Shown: piece by piece, positions 1 to 6,394 of the stretch
Position numbering within the stretch: position 1 is the first letter of the stretch
Layout: every line of letters begins with the position of its first letter
From: an uncultured Anaerobutyricum sp.
Lineage (GTDB): Bacteria > Bacillota > Clostridia > Lachnospirales > Lachnospiraceae
Assembly (NCBI GenBank): GCA_934317185.1
Contig: CAKREJ010000087.1
Coordinates: 1-7,032, forward strand
DNA: 7,032 nucleotides
Direction: 5' to 3'
Translations under genes and position numbers: made by a program
The notes under the pieces: model-generated
Told to the model about the DNA's origin: nothing
What the model saw: the letters and a program-made list of their open reading frames with translations, nothing else
The model's database searches: none

Positions 1-887
1 GAAGCAAATTGTGCGGTTGTTGTTGCAAGGTTTGTTGCAAGACCTGCATTCTGCATACCGACCTCGATAGAGATTGTTCTTTTCTTTGCAGTGTTCATAC
101 CGGTAAGGCGACCGGCACAGTATCCGAAGAAGTATCCGAGACTGTTATGAAGAAGAACAGCAATGAAGATTACGACTCCAGACTGGAAGAATTTTGAACC
201 CTGGGAAGAAATAACTCCGCCGACAACGCAGGCAAGACCAAGAACAGCAACACCAGGCATAACTTTTTGTACTTCTTTAAATGCTTTATTTTTACCTAAT
301 GCATAATTTAATACAAAACCAATTGCTACAGGTACGATAACTGTTTCAATGATGGAAACGAACATTGGAAGTCCGTGGATTGTAATTTTTGTTCCACTTG
401 CAAGAAGAGAAACCATAAGTGGTGTCATAACTGGGGAGAGAATAGTAGATACTGTTGTCATTCCAACAGAAAAAGCAACATCTCCGCCACAAAGGTAAGA
501 CATGATATTGGAAGATACTCCACCAGGGCAACAACCTACAAGAATCAGTCCAAGTGCGATTCCGGCAGGAAGATTCAGCAATTTTGTAATAAAAAATGCT
601 AAAAATGGCATGATTAAATATTGTGCAATGGCTCCGATACAGATGTCAAATGGTCTTTGTGCCAGAATTTTAAAGTCATCAGTTGTAAGAGTAAGACCCA
701 TGCTGAACATGATAATACCAATGATAATAGACTGGCTTGTAAATTTATTCGCTACAGGATCAGTAAATAATTGGAAATTTACCCAACCCATCAAAGATGG
801 AAGGAAAAATGTGATTACTGCGATAGCGATTACAACAATAGATGTGTAATCTGATAAAAATTTGCTGAACTTTTGTAATTGTTTCAT
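1..887 (-). CDS. BASS-family sodium-dependent transporter, 3' end cut by window
   Basis: Integral membrane carrier of the bile acid:sodium symporter (BASS/SLC10) superfamily; the bacterial members move organic anions such as bile acids or ketopantoate with Na+. The 295 visible residues are mostly hydrophobic helices. Family hallmarks are MFSMGLTL at about 60-67, the GCCPGGVSSN turn at 118-127, PVMTPLM at 152-158 and IEVGMQNAGLA at 274-284; the Glu and Gln of this last motif match Na+ ligands in characterised members. Family length is about 310-330, so roughly 20-35 C-terminal residues lie outside the window. The start is ATG at 887-885, preceded by AGGAGGT (897-903) with 9 nt spacing. The gene follows a T-box leader, which ties its expression to an amino acid or a compound related to one. 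The true substrate cannot be read from sequence; a PanS-like ketopantoate carrier is one alternative. Family assignment is sure, substrate unknown. Confidence 0.93.
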   Translation of the reverse strand, partial: MKQLQKFSKFLSDYTSIVVIAIAVITFFLPSLMGWVNFQLFTDPVANKFTSQSIIIGIIMFSMGLTLTTDDFKILAQRPFDICIGAIAQYLIMPFLAFFITKLLNLPAGIALGLILVGCCPGGVSSNIMSYLCGGDVAFSVGMTTVSTILSPVMTPLMVSLLASGTKITIHGLPMFVSIIETVIVPVAIGFVLNYALGKNKAFKEVQKVMPGVAVLGLACVVGGVISSQGSKFFQSGVVIFIAVLLHNSLGYFFGYCAGRLTGMNTAKKRTISIEVGMQNAGLATNLATTTAQFA

Positions 888-951
888 ACTTGTATTACCT
901 CCTGATAGTCCTCACCGCTTTTGATATTATTCGTTGTATTACCAAGAAAAC

Positions 952-984
952 AAAAAATCCCTTCTCAGAAAAATCTGAAAAGGG
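952..984 (-). terminator. Intrinsic terminator of the T-box leader
   Basis: On the minus strand CCCTTTTCAG pairs with CTGAGAAGGG (10 bp including one G-U, 6-nt loop; 959-984), followed by ATTTTTTG (951-958). It sits directly after the T-box sequence and about 65 nt before the transporter start, so it is the attenuator the tRNA has to overcome. Confidence 0.9.
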
Positions 985-1245
985 ACGAAAAAATCCGCGT
1001 TACCACCCAAATTCTGTAATAAAATTACAGCTCTTAACGTACTATCATACGCTTTCCTTTTAACGGAGGAGTCCGGCGAGACTTACTGATTAAAAACATT
1101 AAGTAATGTTCAGTCCGCATCTTAGAGAGGATATCTGTAATTGAAAGTGTACCTGCTCACACCAAACGCAGGCTCTCTGAAACTCCTTATTCAAAAACAG
1201 CATTGTTCTCTTCAACGAATTTCGGTGAAGTTTATGTATTTGACG
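952..1245 (-). promoter_or_regulatory. T-box riboswitch leader of the BASS transporter
   Basis: Read on the minus strand, this untranslated leader has the parts of a tRNA-sensing T-box. Stem I carries the AGAGAG bulge (1173-1178) and a distal hairpin CCTGC/GCAGG (1168-1172 with 1152-1156) whose loop contains GGTGTGA. A 7-bp hairpin (1014-1030) precedes the 14-nt T-box GGGTGGTAACGCGG (995-1008). The leader ends in a terminator (952-984). Uncharged tRNA should bind and favour the antiterminator, turning on the transporter. The bulge reads UGGU, so the tRNA discriminator base should be A. The specifier lies in or near 1108-1123 (AAGATGCGGACTGAAC on the minus strand) but I cannot fix the register: AUG, GCG, UGC and GAC are all present there. 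The A discriminator argues against Cys and Asp and leaves Met or Ala as the better readings. Confidence 0.93.
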
Positions 1246-1251
1246 AACTTC

Positions 1252-1279
1252 ATTATAGTCTGATTTTTTGAAATGTCAA
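1252..1279 (-). promoter_or_regulatory. Promoter of the T-box/BASS transcript
   Basis: Sigma-A type promoter on the minus strand: perfect -35 TTGACA (1279-1274) and perfect -10 TATAAT (1257-1252) separated by 16 bp. Transcription should begin near 1245, just upstream of the T-box leader. Confidence 0.88.
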
Positions 1280-1306
1280 GGAAAAAATTGTCTTAAATTT
1301 TATACA

Positions 1307-1335
1307 AAAACAGATTTTATATCAAAACAGATTTT
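1307..1335. repeat. Short tandem direct repeat AAAACAGATTTT
   Basis: The 12-mer AAAACAGATTTT occurs at 1307-1318 and 1324-1335, a 17-bp period. It lies between two divergent promoters, upstream of both -35 boxes. It may be a protein-binding site or chance in AT-rich DNA. Confidence 0.4.
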
Positions 1336-1355
1336 GAAGGGCACAGTGATCCTAC

Positions 1356-1384
1356 TTGTCATAATAGTCTATAAGATGTATAAT
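1356..1384 (+). promoter_or_regulatory. Promoter of the DUF2007-like gene
   Basis: TTGTCA (1356-1361), 17-bp spacer, TATAAT (1379-1384). The expected start is near 1391, giving a leader of about 60 nt before the ATG at 1449. Confidence 0.8.
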
Positions 1385-1448
1385 AAACAAAAAAATATGA
1401 AGGTTTTTACGGAATAATCTGCAAAAATAATAAGAAAGGCGTGGTTTG

Positions 1449-1709
1449 ATGTTTAACATTTTTAATTCAGAAAGTCTGTGGATTGGAACAGATATGGAAA
1501 TGTTCAATAAGGTACGTACAAAATTAGAGCAGGAAGGAATTCCCTATAAATACAAAACAAAAAATCATTTATCACAGACGATGTTTCCGGCAGAAGGAAC
1601 GTTAAGAAGTCGAATGGGAAGTCTGGGAAATGATGTGAATCAGATGATAGAATATGAGATTTTGGTACATAAAAAAGATTACGAAAAAGCAAAAGAAACA
1701 TTAATTTAA
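1449..1709 (+). CDS. Small DUF2007-like protein (putative signal-transducing family)
   Basis: An 86-residue soluble protein with no signal peptide or membrane segment. The order of elements, a strand with LWIGTD, a helix MFNKVRTKLEQEGIPY, a variable middle, then a strand YEILVHKKD and a final helix YEKAKETL, resembles the small alpha/beta DUF2007 family, whose biochemical role is unknown. The ATG at 1449 is preferred over the in-frame TTG at 1446 because AAAGG at 1435-1439 is 9 nt from the ATG. The gene is monocistronic: it has its own promoter and a large terminator-like palindrome after the stop. It is divergent from the T-box transporter and convergent with the LacI gene, and nothing links it to either. 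Coding status is well supported; the family call is from pattern memory and is moderate. Confidence 0.75.
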   Translation: MFNIFNSESLWIGTDMEMFNKVRTKLEQEGIPYKYKTKNHLSQTMFPAEGTLRSRMGSLGNDVNQMIEYEILVHKKDYEKAKETLI

Positions 1710-1716
1710 TTCTTTA

Positions 1717-1888
1717 GGAAAGGACGAAAAATAAAATTCCGGAACCAACAGGCAGAAAAATAAAAAAATCAGGTAGCAGATGTGACCTCGGAGCGAGTAA
1801 AGAATGCGAGCCTTTATGCAAGCATTCTTCACACAGCGACTACTGGCACAGATGCTACCTGATTTTTTTATTTTTCGTCCGTGTTTCC
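1717..1888. repeat. Composite palindrome; bidirectional terminator and possible dispersed repeat
   Basis: The core is a 24-bp perfect inverted repeat (1755-1778 with 1853-1876; CAGGTAGCA/TGCTACCTG inside A-tract and T-tract ends). Next is a tandem GA/GA mismatch, then TGTG/CACA (1781-1784, 1847-1850). An 8-bp inner hairpin AAGAATGC/GCATTCTT (1800-1807, 1822-1829) closes a 14-nt loop. An outer 15-bp perfect repeat, GGACGAAAAATAAAA at 1722-1736, pairs with 1866-1880 and so competes with the core for the same right arm; GGAAA/TTTCC (1717-1721, 1884-1888) extends it. It fills the gap between two convergent stop codons, and both strands give a stem followed by a T run, so termination in both directions is likely. 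The extra structure in the middle is more than a terminator needs. Confidence 0.85.
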
Positions 1889-1894
1889 AGCAAA

Positions 1895-2947
<1,053 letters not shown>

Positions 2948-2955
2948 TTATACCT

Positions 2956-2974
2956 AAAGGAAGGAGATTCCTTT
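2956..2974 (-). other. Small hairpin in the repressor mRNA leader
   Basis: AAAGGAA (2956-2962) and TTCCTTT (2968-2974) form a 7-bp stem with a 5-nt loop. On the minus-strand RNA the segment CTCCTT (2966-2961) is also complementary to the repressor Shine-Dalgarno AAGGAG (2921-2916), so it could hide that site. No T tract follows, so it is not a clear terminator. Function unknown. Confidence 0.35.
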
Positions 2975-3028
2975 CTTAAATTTGTTAAAAATAGTTTATT
3001 AGTAAAAAACATAATATTAGATTTTAAA

Positions 3029-3042
3029 AATACCGAGGTATT
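3029..3042. promoter_or_regulatory. Operator-like palindrome AATACCGAGGTATT
   Basis: A 14-bp palindrome, perfect except for its two central bases. It lies about 16 bp downstream of the predicted repressor transcription start, where a roadblock operator could act. It is unlike the AGTAAA sites nearby, so a different binder or chance is possible. Confidence 0.35.
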
Positions 3043-3064
3043 CTTGAAATTTTTTAATAGTTAC

Positions 3065-3093
3065 AGTATAACAAATTTTATGGAACAGGTGAA
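3065..3093 (-). promoter_or_regulatory. Candidate promoter of the LacI-family gene
   Basis: On the minus strand, -10 TATACT (3070-3065) and a weak -35 TTCACC (3093-3088) are 17 bp apart. This predicts a start near 3058 and a leader of about 150 nt. The -10 is good; the -35 matches consensus at four of six positions. Confidence 0.55.
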
Positions 3094-3100
3094 GAAAAAA

Positions 3101-3167
3101 TTACTAAAAATATAGTAAAATATTTAGTAAAAATTTACCCTTGATAAATTTACTCAAATAATTTACT
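3101..3167. promoter_or_regulatory. Array of AGTAAA/TTTACT half-sites, probable GalR operators
   Basis: Contains the inverted repeat TTACTA-6-TAGTAA (3101-3118), AGTAAA at 3114-3119 and 3126-3131 (12 bp apart), the inverted GTAAA/TTTAC at 3127-3138, and TTTACT at 3149-3154 and 3162-3167 (13 bp apart). The last two lie in the galK promoter spacer and across its -10. The whole set lies between the two divergent promoters, as expected for operators of the adjacent repressor. Which pairs form true operators is not resolved. Confidence 0.6.
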
Positions 3168-3169
3168 AT
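3141..3169 (+). promoter_or_regulatory. Promoter of the galK-galT operon
   Basis: TTGATA (3141-3146), 17-bp spacer, TACTAT (3164-3169). The expected start near 3176 leaves a leader of about 125 nt before galK. The operator-like TTTACT repeats overlap the spacer and -10, so repressor binding would block polymerase. Confidence 0.65.
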
Positions 3170-3284
3170 ATAGATAACACGGCTATGGCTGCTTTAGATT
3201 GCAGTTTGATAAAAGTGGAAAGCAAAGTATAGTGATATTGAAAATTAATGATGAAGCTAATGAAACAGGGACGGATTTCAGGAA

Positions 3285-3290
3285 AAGGAG
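3285..3290 (+). promoter_or_regulatory. Ribosome site that fixes the galK start
   Basis: AAGGAG lies 11 nt before ATG 3302. The upstream in-frame ATGs at 3248 and 3251 have no comparable site, so 3302 is taken as the start. Confidence 0.75.
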
Positions 3291-3301
3291 CCAGAAAAAA
3301 G

Positions 3302-4576
3302 ATGAGAACAACAGAGTTAAAAAAGGGATTTCAGGACGGACAATATGCAGAGTTATTAAAAGATATTTACATTGATGAAGGTGTTTTAGAATACCAGACA
3401 GAACGTTATATCAAGGCAGTTGAAAGTTTTGAAGAGCTATTTGGGGTAAAAGACGTAGAGATATACAGTGCACCGGGAAGAAGTGAAATCGGAGGAAATC
3501 ATACAGATCATCAGTATGGAAGAGTGCTTGCGGCATCTATTAATCTGGATGCGATTGCAATCGTAGCGAAAAAGGAGAATGGTATTGTTTTAAAATCAGA
3601 AGGTTATCCAATGATTAATGTTTCTTTAGGAGATCTTCTCCCAAAGAAGGAAGAAGAAGGAACATCAGAAGGACTCATTCGTGGTGTTGCAGCAAAATTA
3701 AAAGAAGAAGGATATGCAATCGGTGGATTTGAAGCATATGTGACAAGTGATGTTTTAAATGGAGCAGGTATGTCATCTTCTGCAGCATTTGAAGTATTAG
3801 TTGGGAATATTTTATCCGGTCTTTACAATGAAGGAACGGTTTCTCCTGTATTTATTGCACAGGCAAGTCAGTATGCGGAAAATGTTTTCTTTGGTAAACC
3901 ATGTGGTTTAATGGATCAGATGGCTTCCTCTGTTGGAAATCTGATTTTTATTGATTTTGCTGATGTGAAGAATCCTGTAATTAAAAAGGTGAATGTAAAC
4001 TTTGAAGATTTTAATCATAGTTTATGTATTGTAGATACAAAAGGATCTCATGCAGATTTAACAGATGAGTATGCGGCAATTCCGGAAGAGATGAAGAGAG
4101 TGGCAGAATACTTTGGAAAAGAAGTGTTAAGAGAAGTAGATAAGAATGAATTTTATACAAATATTCCGGAAATTCGAAAAGTTGCAGGAGACAGAGCTGT
4201 TCTTCGTGCTATGCACTGGTTTGAGGAGACAGATCGTGTTATCGATCAGGTGAATGCATTAGAGCAGGAGAATTTTGAAGAATTTAAGCGTTTGATCAAG
4301 ACCTCTGGAGATTCTTCATTTAAATATCTTCAGAATGTATATTCTGTTAAGAATCTTTCAAGACAGGAAATGGCTGTAGGTCTTGCATTTAGTGATGTTG
4401 TTTTAAAAGGAAAAGGTGTAAGCCGTGTTCACGGAGGAGGATTTGCCGGAACAATTCAGGCATTTGTGCCAAATGATATTGTAGATATTTATAAAAAGAA
4501 TATGGAAGATATTTTTGGTGAGAATGCTTGCCATGTATTAAAAATCAGAAAATACGGTGGAATGAAAGTTTTATAG
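3302..4576 (+). CDS. galK: Galactokinase
   Basis: A cytoplasmic GHMP-superfamily kinase that phosphorylates galactose to galactose-1-phosphate with ATP, the first committed Leloir step. From ATG 3302 it has 424 residues, longer than the roughly 380-390 of typical GalK because of an N-terminal helical extension of about 45 residues. Motif 1, APGRSEIGGNHTDHQ (57-71), holds the catalytic Arg60. GAGMSSSAAF (154-163) is the ATP phosphate-binding loop. CGLMDQMASSVG carries the catalytic Asp205, and VHGGGFAGTIQAF (376-388) is motif 3. The usual GEHTDY is GNHTDH here, which changes the Glu that contacts the sugar in characterised enzymes. It heads an operon with galT 23 bp downstream and sits opposite a probable GalR. 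An extra 18-residue N-terminus from ATG 3248 is possible but lacks a ribosome site. The galactokinase role is strongly supported by context. Confidence 0.93.
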   Translation: MRTTELKKGFQDGQYAELLKDIYIDEGVLEYQTERYIKAVESFEELFGVKDVEIYSAPGRSEIGGNHTDHQYGRVLAASINLDAIAIVAKKENGIVLKSEGYPMINVSLGDLLPKKEEEGTSEGLIRGVAAKLKEEGYAIGGFEAYVTSDVLNGAGMSSSAAFEVLVGNILSGLYNEGTVSPVFIAQASQYAENVFFGKPCGLMDQMASSVGNLIFIDFADVKNPVIKKVNVNFEDFNHSLCIVDTKGSHADLTDEYAAIPEEMKRVAEYFGKEVLREVDKNEFYTNIPEIRKVAGDRAVLRAMHWFEETDRVIDQVNALEQENFEEFKRLIKTSGDSSFKYLQNVYSVKNLSRQEMAVGLAFSDVVLKGKGVSRVHGGGFAGTIQAFVPNDIVDIYKKNMEDIFGENACHVLKIRKYGGMKVL

Positions 4577-4599
4577 GATTTTGCAGGAGGAACAAAGAG

Positions 4600-6096
4600 A
4601 TGGGACTGACAGAGAATATTAAAAAACTCGTCACCTATGGTATAGGTGTAAAGTTGATTCAGCCGGAAGATGAGATTTTTATGATAAATCAATATCTGGA
4701 TTTATTTGGAGTAGATGAATATGATGATCCGGAGATTAAGGATGAGGCAATTGTTCTTGTAGATATTTTGAATGCATTAACAGATGAAGCATATGAGAAA
4801 AGTATCATTCAAAGTGATGATATCGTAACAAGAGATTTATTTGATACGAAATTGATGGGAATCATGACACCACGCCCGAGTACCGTACAGAACATATTTT
4901 ATACCTACTATGAAAAAAATCCGAAGTATGCTACAGATTATTTTTATAATCTCAGTGAAAATAGTAATTACATAAGAAAAGATCGTATTCAGAAAGATAA
5001 AAAATGGACGGTAGACAGTCCATATGGAACTATTGACATTACCATTAATCTTTCAAAACCAGAAAAAGATCCAAAAGCAATCGCAGCAGCAAAAAATGCG
5101 AAACAGAGTGCTTATCCAAAGTGCCAGCTTTGTATAGAGAATGAGGGATATGCAGGAAGGATGAATCACCCGGCAAGACAGAATCATCGTATTATTCCTA
5201 TTACAATTCATGGAAGCAGATGGGGATTCCAGTATTCTCCGTATGTCTACTATAATGAGCACTGTATCGTTTTAAATGGTGAGCATACGCCAATGCAAAT
5301 AAATAGAGATACCTTTGCGAAGTTGTTTGATTTTATTCGCCAGTTTCCGCATTATTTTGTTGGTTCTAATGCAGATCTGCCAATCGTTGGAGGATCCATC
5401 CTTACCCATGATCATTTCCAGGGAGGACATTATACCTTTGCGATGGAACGTGCAGAAATGGAGCAGGAATTTACAATTCCGGGATATGAAGATGTAACAG
5501 CAGGTATCGTACATTGGCCATTATCCGTAATACGAATTCGACACAAAGATTCGGAACGTCTTATAGAACTTGCAGATCATATTCTTAAGAAATGGCGTAA
5601 TTACAGTGATGAGAAGGCTTTTATCTTTAATCAGACAGATGGGGAGCCGCATAATACGATTACGCCAATCGCCAGAAGAAGAGGAGAAGAATACGAGCTT
5701 GATCTTACATTAAGAAATAATATTACAACAGAAGAAAGACCGCTTGGTGTATATCATCCAAGACCAGAATATCACCATATTAAGAAAGAAAATATCGGGC
5801 TTATTGAAGTTATGGGGCTGGCTGTCCTTCCATCACGTCTTAAAAAGGAAATGGAAAGTCTGGCAGAATGTCTTGTGAATAAAAAAGATATTATTTCTGC
5901 AGAAGGTTTGGAAAAACATGCAGCCTGGGTAGAAGGATTTTTACCAAAGTATAAAGAAATCACACAGGAAAATGTATGGAATATTCTTGAAAAAGAAATT
6001 GGAGAAGTTTTCGTAAAAGTATTGGAAGACGCAGGAGTATATAAATGTACTGAAGAAGGAAGAAGAGCATTTATGCGTTTTGTGAATACACTCTAA
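4600..6096 (+). CDS. galT: UDP-glucose--hexose-1-phosphate uridylyltransferase, class II GalT
   Basis: A cytoplasmic enzyme that exchanges UMP between UDP-glucose and galactose-1-phosphate, giving UDP-galactose and glucose-1-phosphate, the step after GalK. The 498-residue length and overall sequence fit the Firmicutes-type class II family rather than the roughly 350-residue enterobacterial type. Visible landmarks are CQLCIENEGYAGR (175-187), with a Cys pair that may bind metal, the HDHFQGG active-site motif (270-276) whose HxHxQ pattern supplies the uridylylated His, and PEYHHIKKENIGLIEVMGLA in the C-terminal half. ATG 4600 is preferred because AGGAGG (4585-4590) is 9 nt upstream; the frame is open further upstream, but inside galK. 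The gene begins 23 bp after the galK stop and is surely co-transcribed with it. A long hairpin with a T tract follows the stop. No galE is adjacent in this window, so the epimerase must be encoded elsewhere. Confidence 0.95.
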   Translation: MGLTENIKKLVTYGIGVKLIQPEDEIFMINQYLDLFGVDEYDDPEIKDEAIVLVDILNALTDEAYEKSIIQSDDIVTRDLFDTKLMGIMTPRPSTVQNIFYTYYEKNPKYATDYFYNLSENSNYIRKDRIQKDKKWTVDSPYGTIDITINLSKPEKDPKAIAAAKNAKQSAYPKCQLCIENEGYAGRMNHPARQNHRIIPITIHGSRWGFQYSPYVYYNEHCIVLNGEHTPMQINRDTFAKLFDFIRQFPHYFVGSNADLPIVGGSILTHDHFQGGHYTFAMERAEMEQEFTIPGYEDVTAGIVHWPLSVIRIRHKDSERLIELADHILKKWRNYSDEKAFIFNQTDGEPHNTITPIARRRGEEYELDLTLRNNITTEERPLGVYHPRPEYHHIKKENIGLIEVMGLAVLPSRLKKEMESLAECLVNKKDIISAEGLEKHAAWVEGFLPKYKEITQENVWNILEKEIGEVFVKVLEDAGVYKCTEEGRRAFMRFVNTL

Positions 6097-6142
6097 TCTT
6101 GATGTAGTCTTGATTTATTGAAAAAAGAAAAGAACGAGAAAT

Positions 6143-6246
6143 AAAAAGATATACTATAGTATCTGTGACAGTAGTTTCAGAATGGAGAATGTTTCATGGC
6201 ATTTTTCATTGGAATGGAACTCGCAGTTGCTATAGTATATTTTTTT
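6143..6246 (+). terminator. Long imperfect hairpin after galT; terminator and possible repeat element
   Basis: The outer stem is 17 bp with one G-T (6143-6159 with 6230-6246), centred on ATATACTATAG/CTATAGTATAT. Then come CTGTGA/TCGCAG (6163-6168, 6221-6226), GTTTC/GGAAC (6174-6178, 6216-6220) and an 11-bp inner stem AATGGAGAATG/CATTTTTCATT (6181-6191, 6200-6210) closed by an 8-nt loop. The right side runs into T8, GC, then T7. It starts 46 bp after the galT stop, so it should end the galK-galT transcript, but 104 nt of near-continuous pairing is unusual for a plain terminator. A small structured RNA or a short inverted-repeat insertion would also fit. Confidence 0.75.
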
Positions 6247-6297
6247 TGCTTTTTTTGTCCGTTTATCTTTTGAACCTGACATCATATAATTAAAGTA

Positions 6298-6325
6298 TTG
6301 ACAAATTGTACTGATATCGTATACA
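6298..6325 (+). promoter_or_regulatory. Promoter of the gene at the right edge
   Basis: Perfect -35 TTGACA (6298-6303), 16-bp spacer, -10 TATACA (6320-6325). Expected start near 6332, with a leader of about 63 nt. Confidence 0.7.
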
Positions 6326-6335
6326 AATGGTATAC
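6319..6335. promoter_or_regulatory. Operator-like GTATAC pair over the -10
   Basis: GTATAC occurs at 6319-6324 and 6330-6335, one helical turn (11 bp) apart, covering the -10 and the predicted start. A third copy, within GTATACAGAGG, lies at 6409-6419 inside the coding start. This is the layout of a repressor site, but the binder is unknown. Confidence 0.4.
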
Positions 6336-6394
6336 AGAGGTATTAAAAGATTATTCACTATAGTATAAAAACAAATGGGAGTGTTTGAGTATCA

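Noticed and set aside
502..849. A plus-strand open frame of 115 codons opposite the BASS transporter
   Set aside because: It is antisense to a clear membrane transporter with all family motifs, lacks a good ribosome site and has no family-like sequence.
1717..1888. A transposon-type insertion with target duplication
   Set aside because: Perfect terminal repeats exist, but I see no clear direct duplication flanking them, so an insertion is not claimed.
3248..3301. An 18-residue longer galK start
   Set aside because: No ribosome site precedes the ATGs at 3248/3251, while ATG 3302 has AAGGAG 11 nt upstream; the extra residues are basic and unlike GalK.
3176..3301. A riboswitch in the galK leader
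   Set aside because: Only a weak CTGC/GCAG hairpin near 3189-3204 is visible; no known riboswitch core and no terminator before galK.
4528..4599. A longer galT start overlapping galK
   Set aside because: The added residues lie in the galK 3' end; AGGAGG at 4585-4590 points to ATG 4600.
6270..6290. A second promoter using TATAAT at 6285-6290
   Set aside because: The nearest TTGAAC is only 9 bp upstream and the correctly spaced -35 (TTTATC) is weak; TTGACA at 6298 is better.
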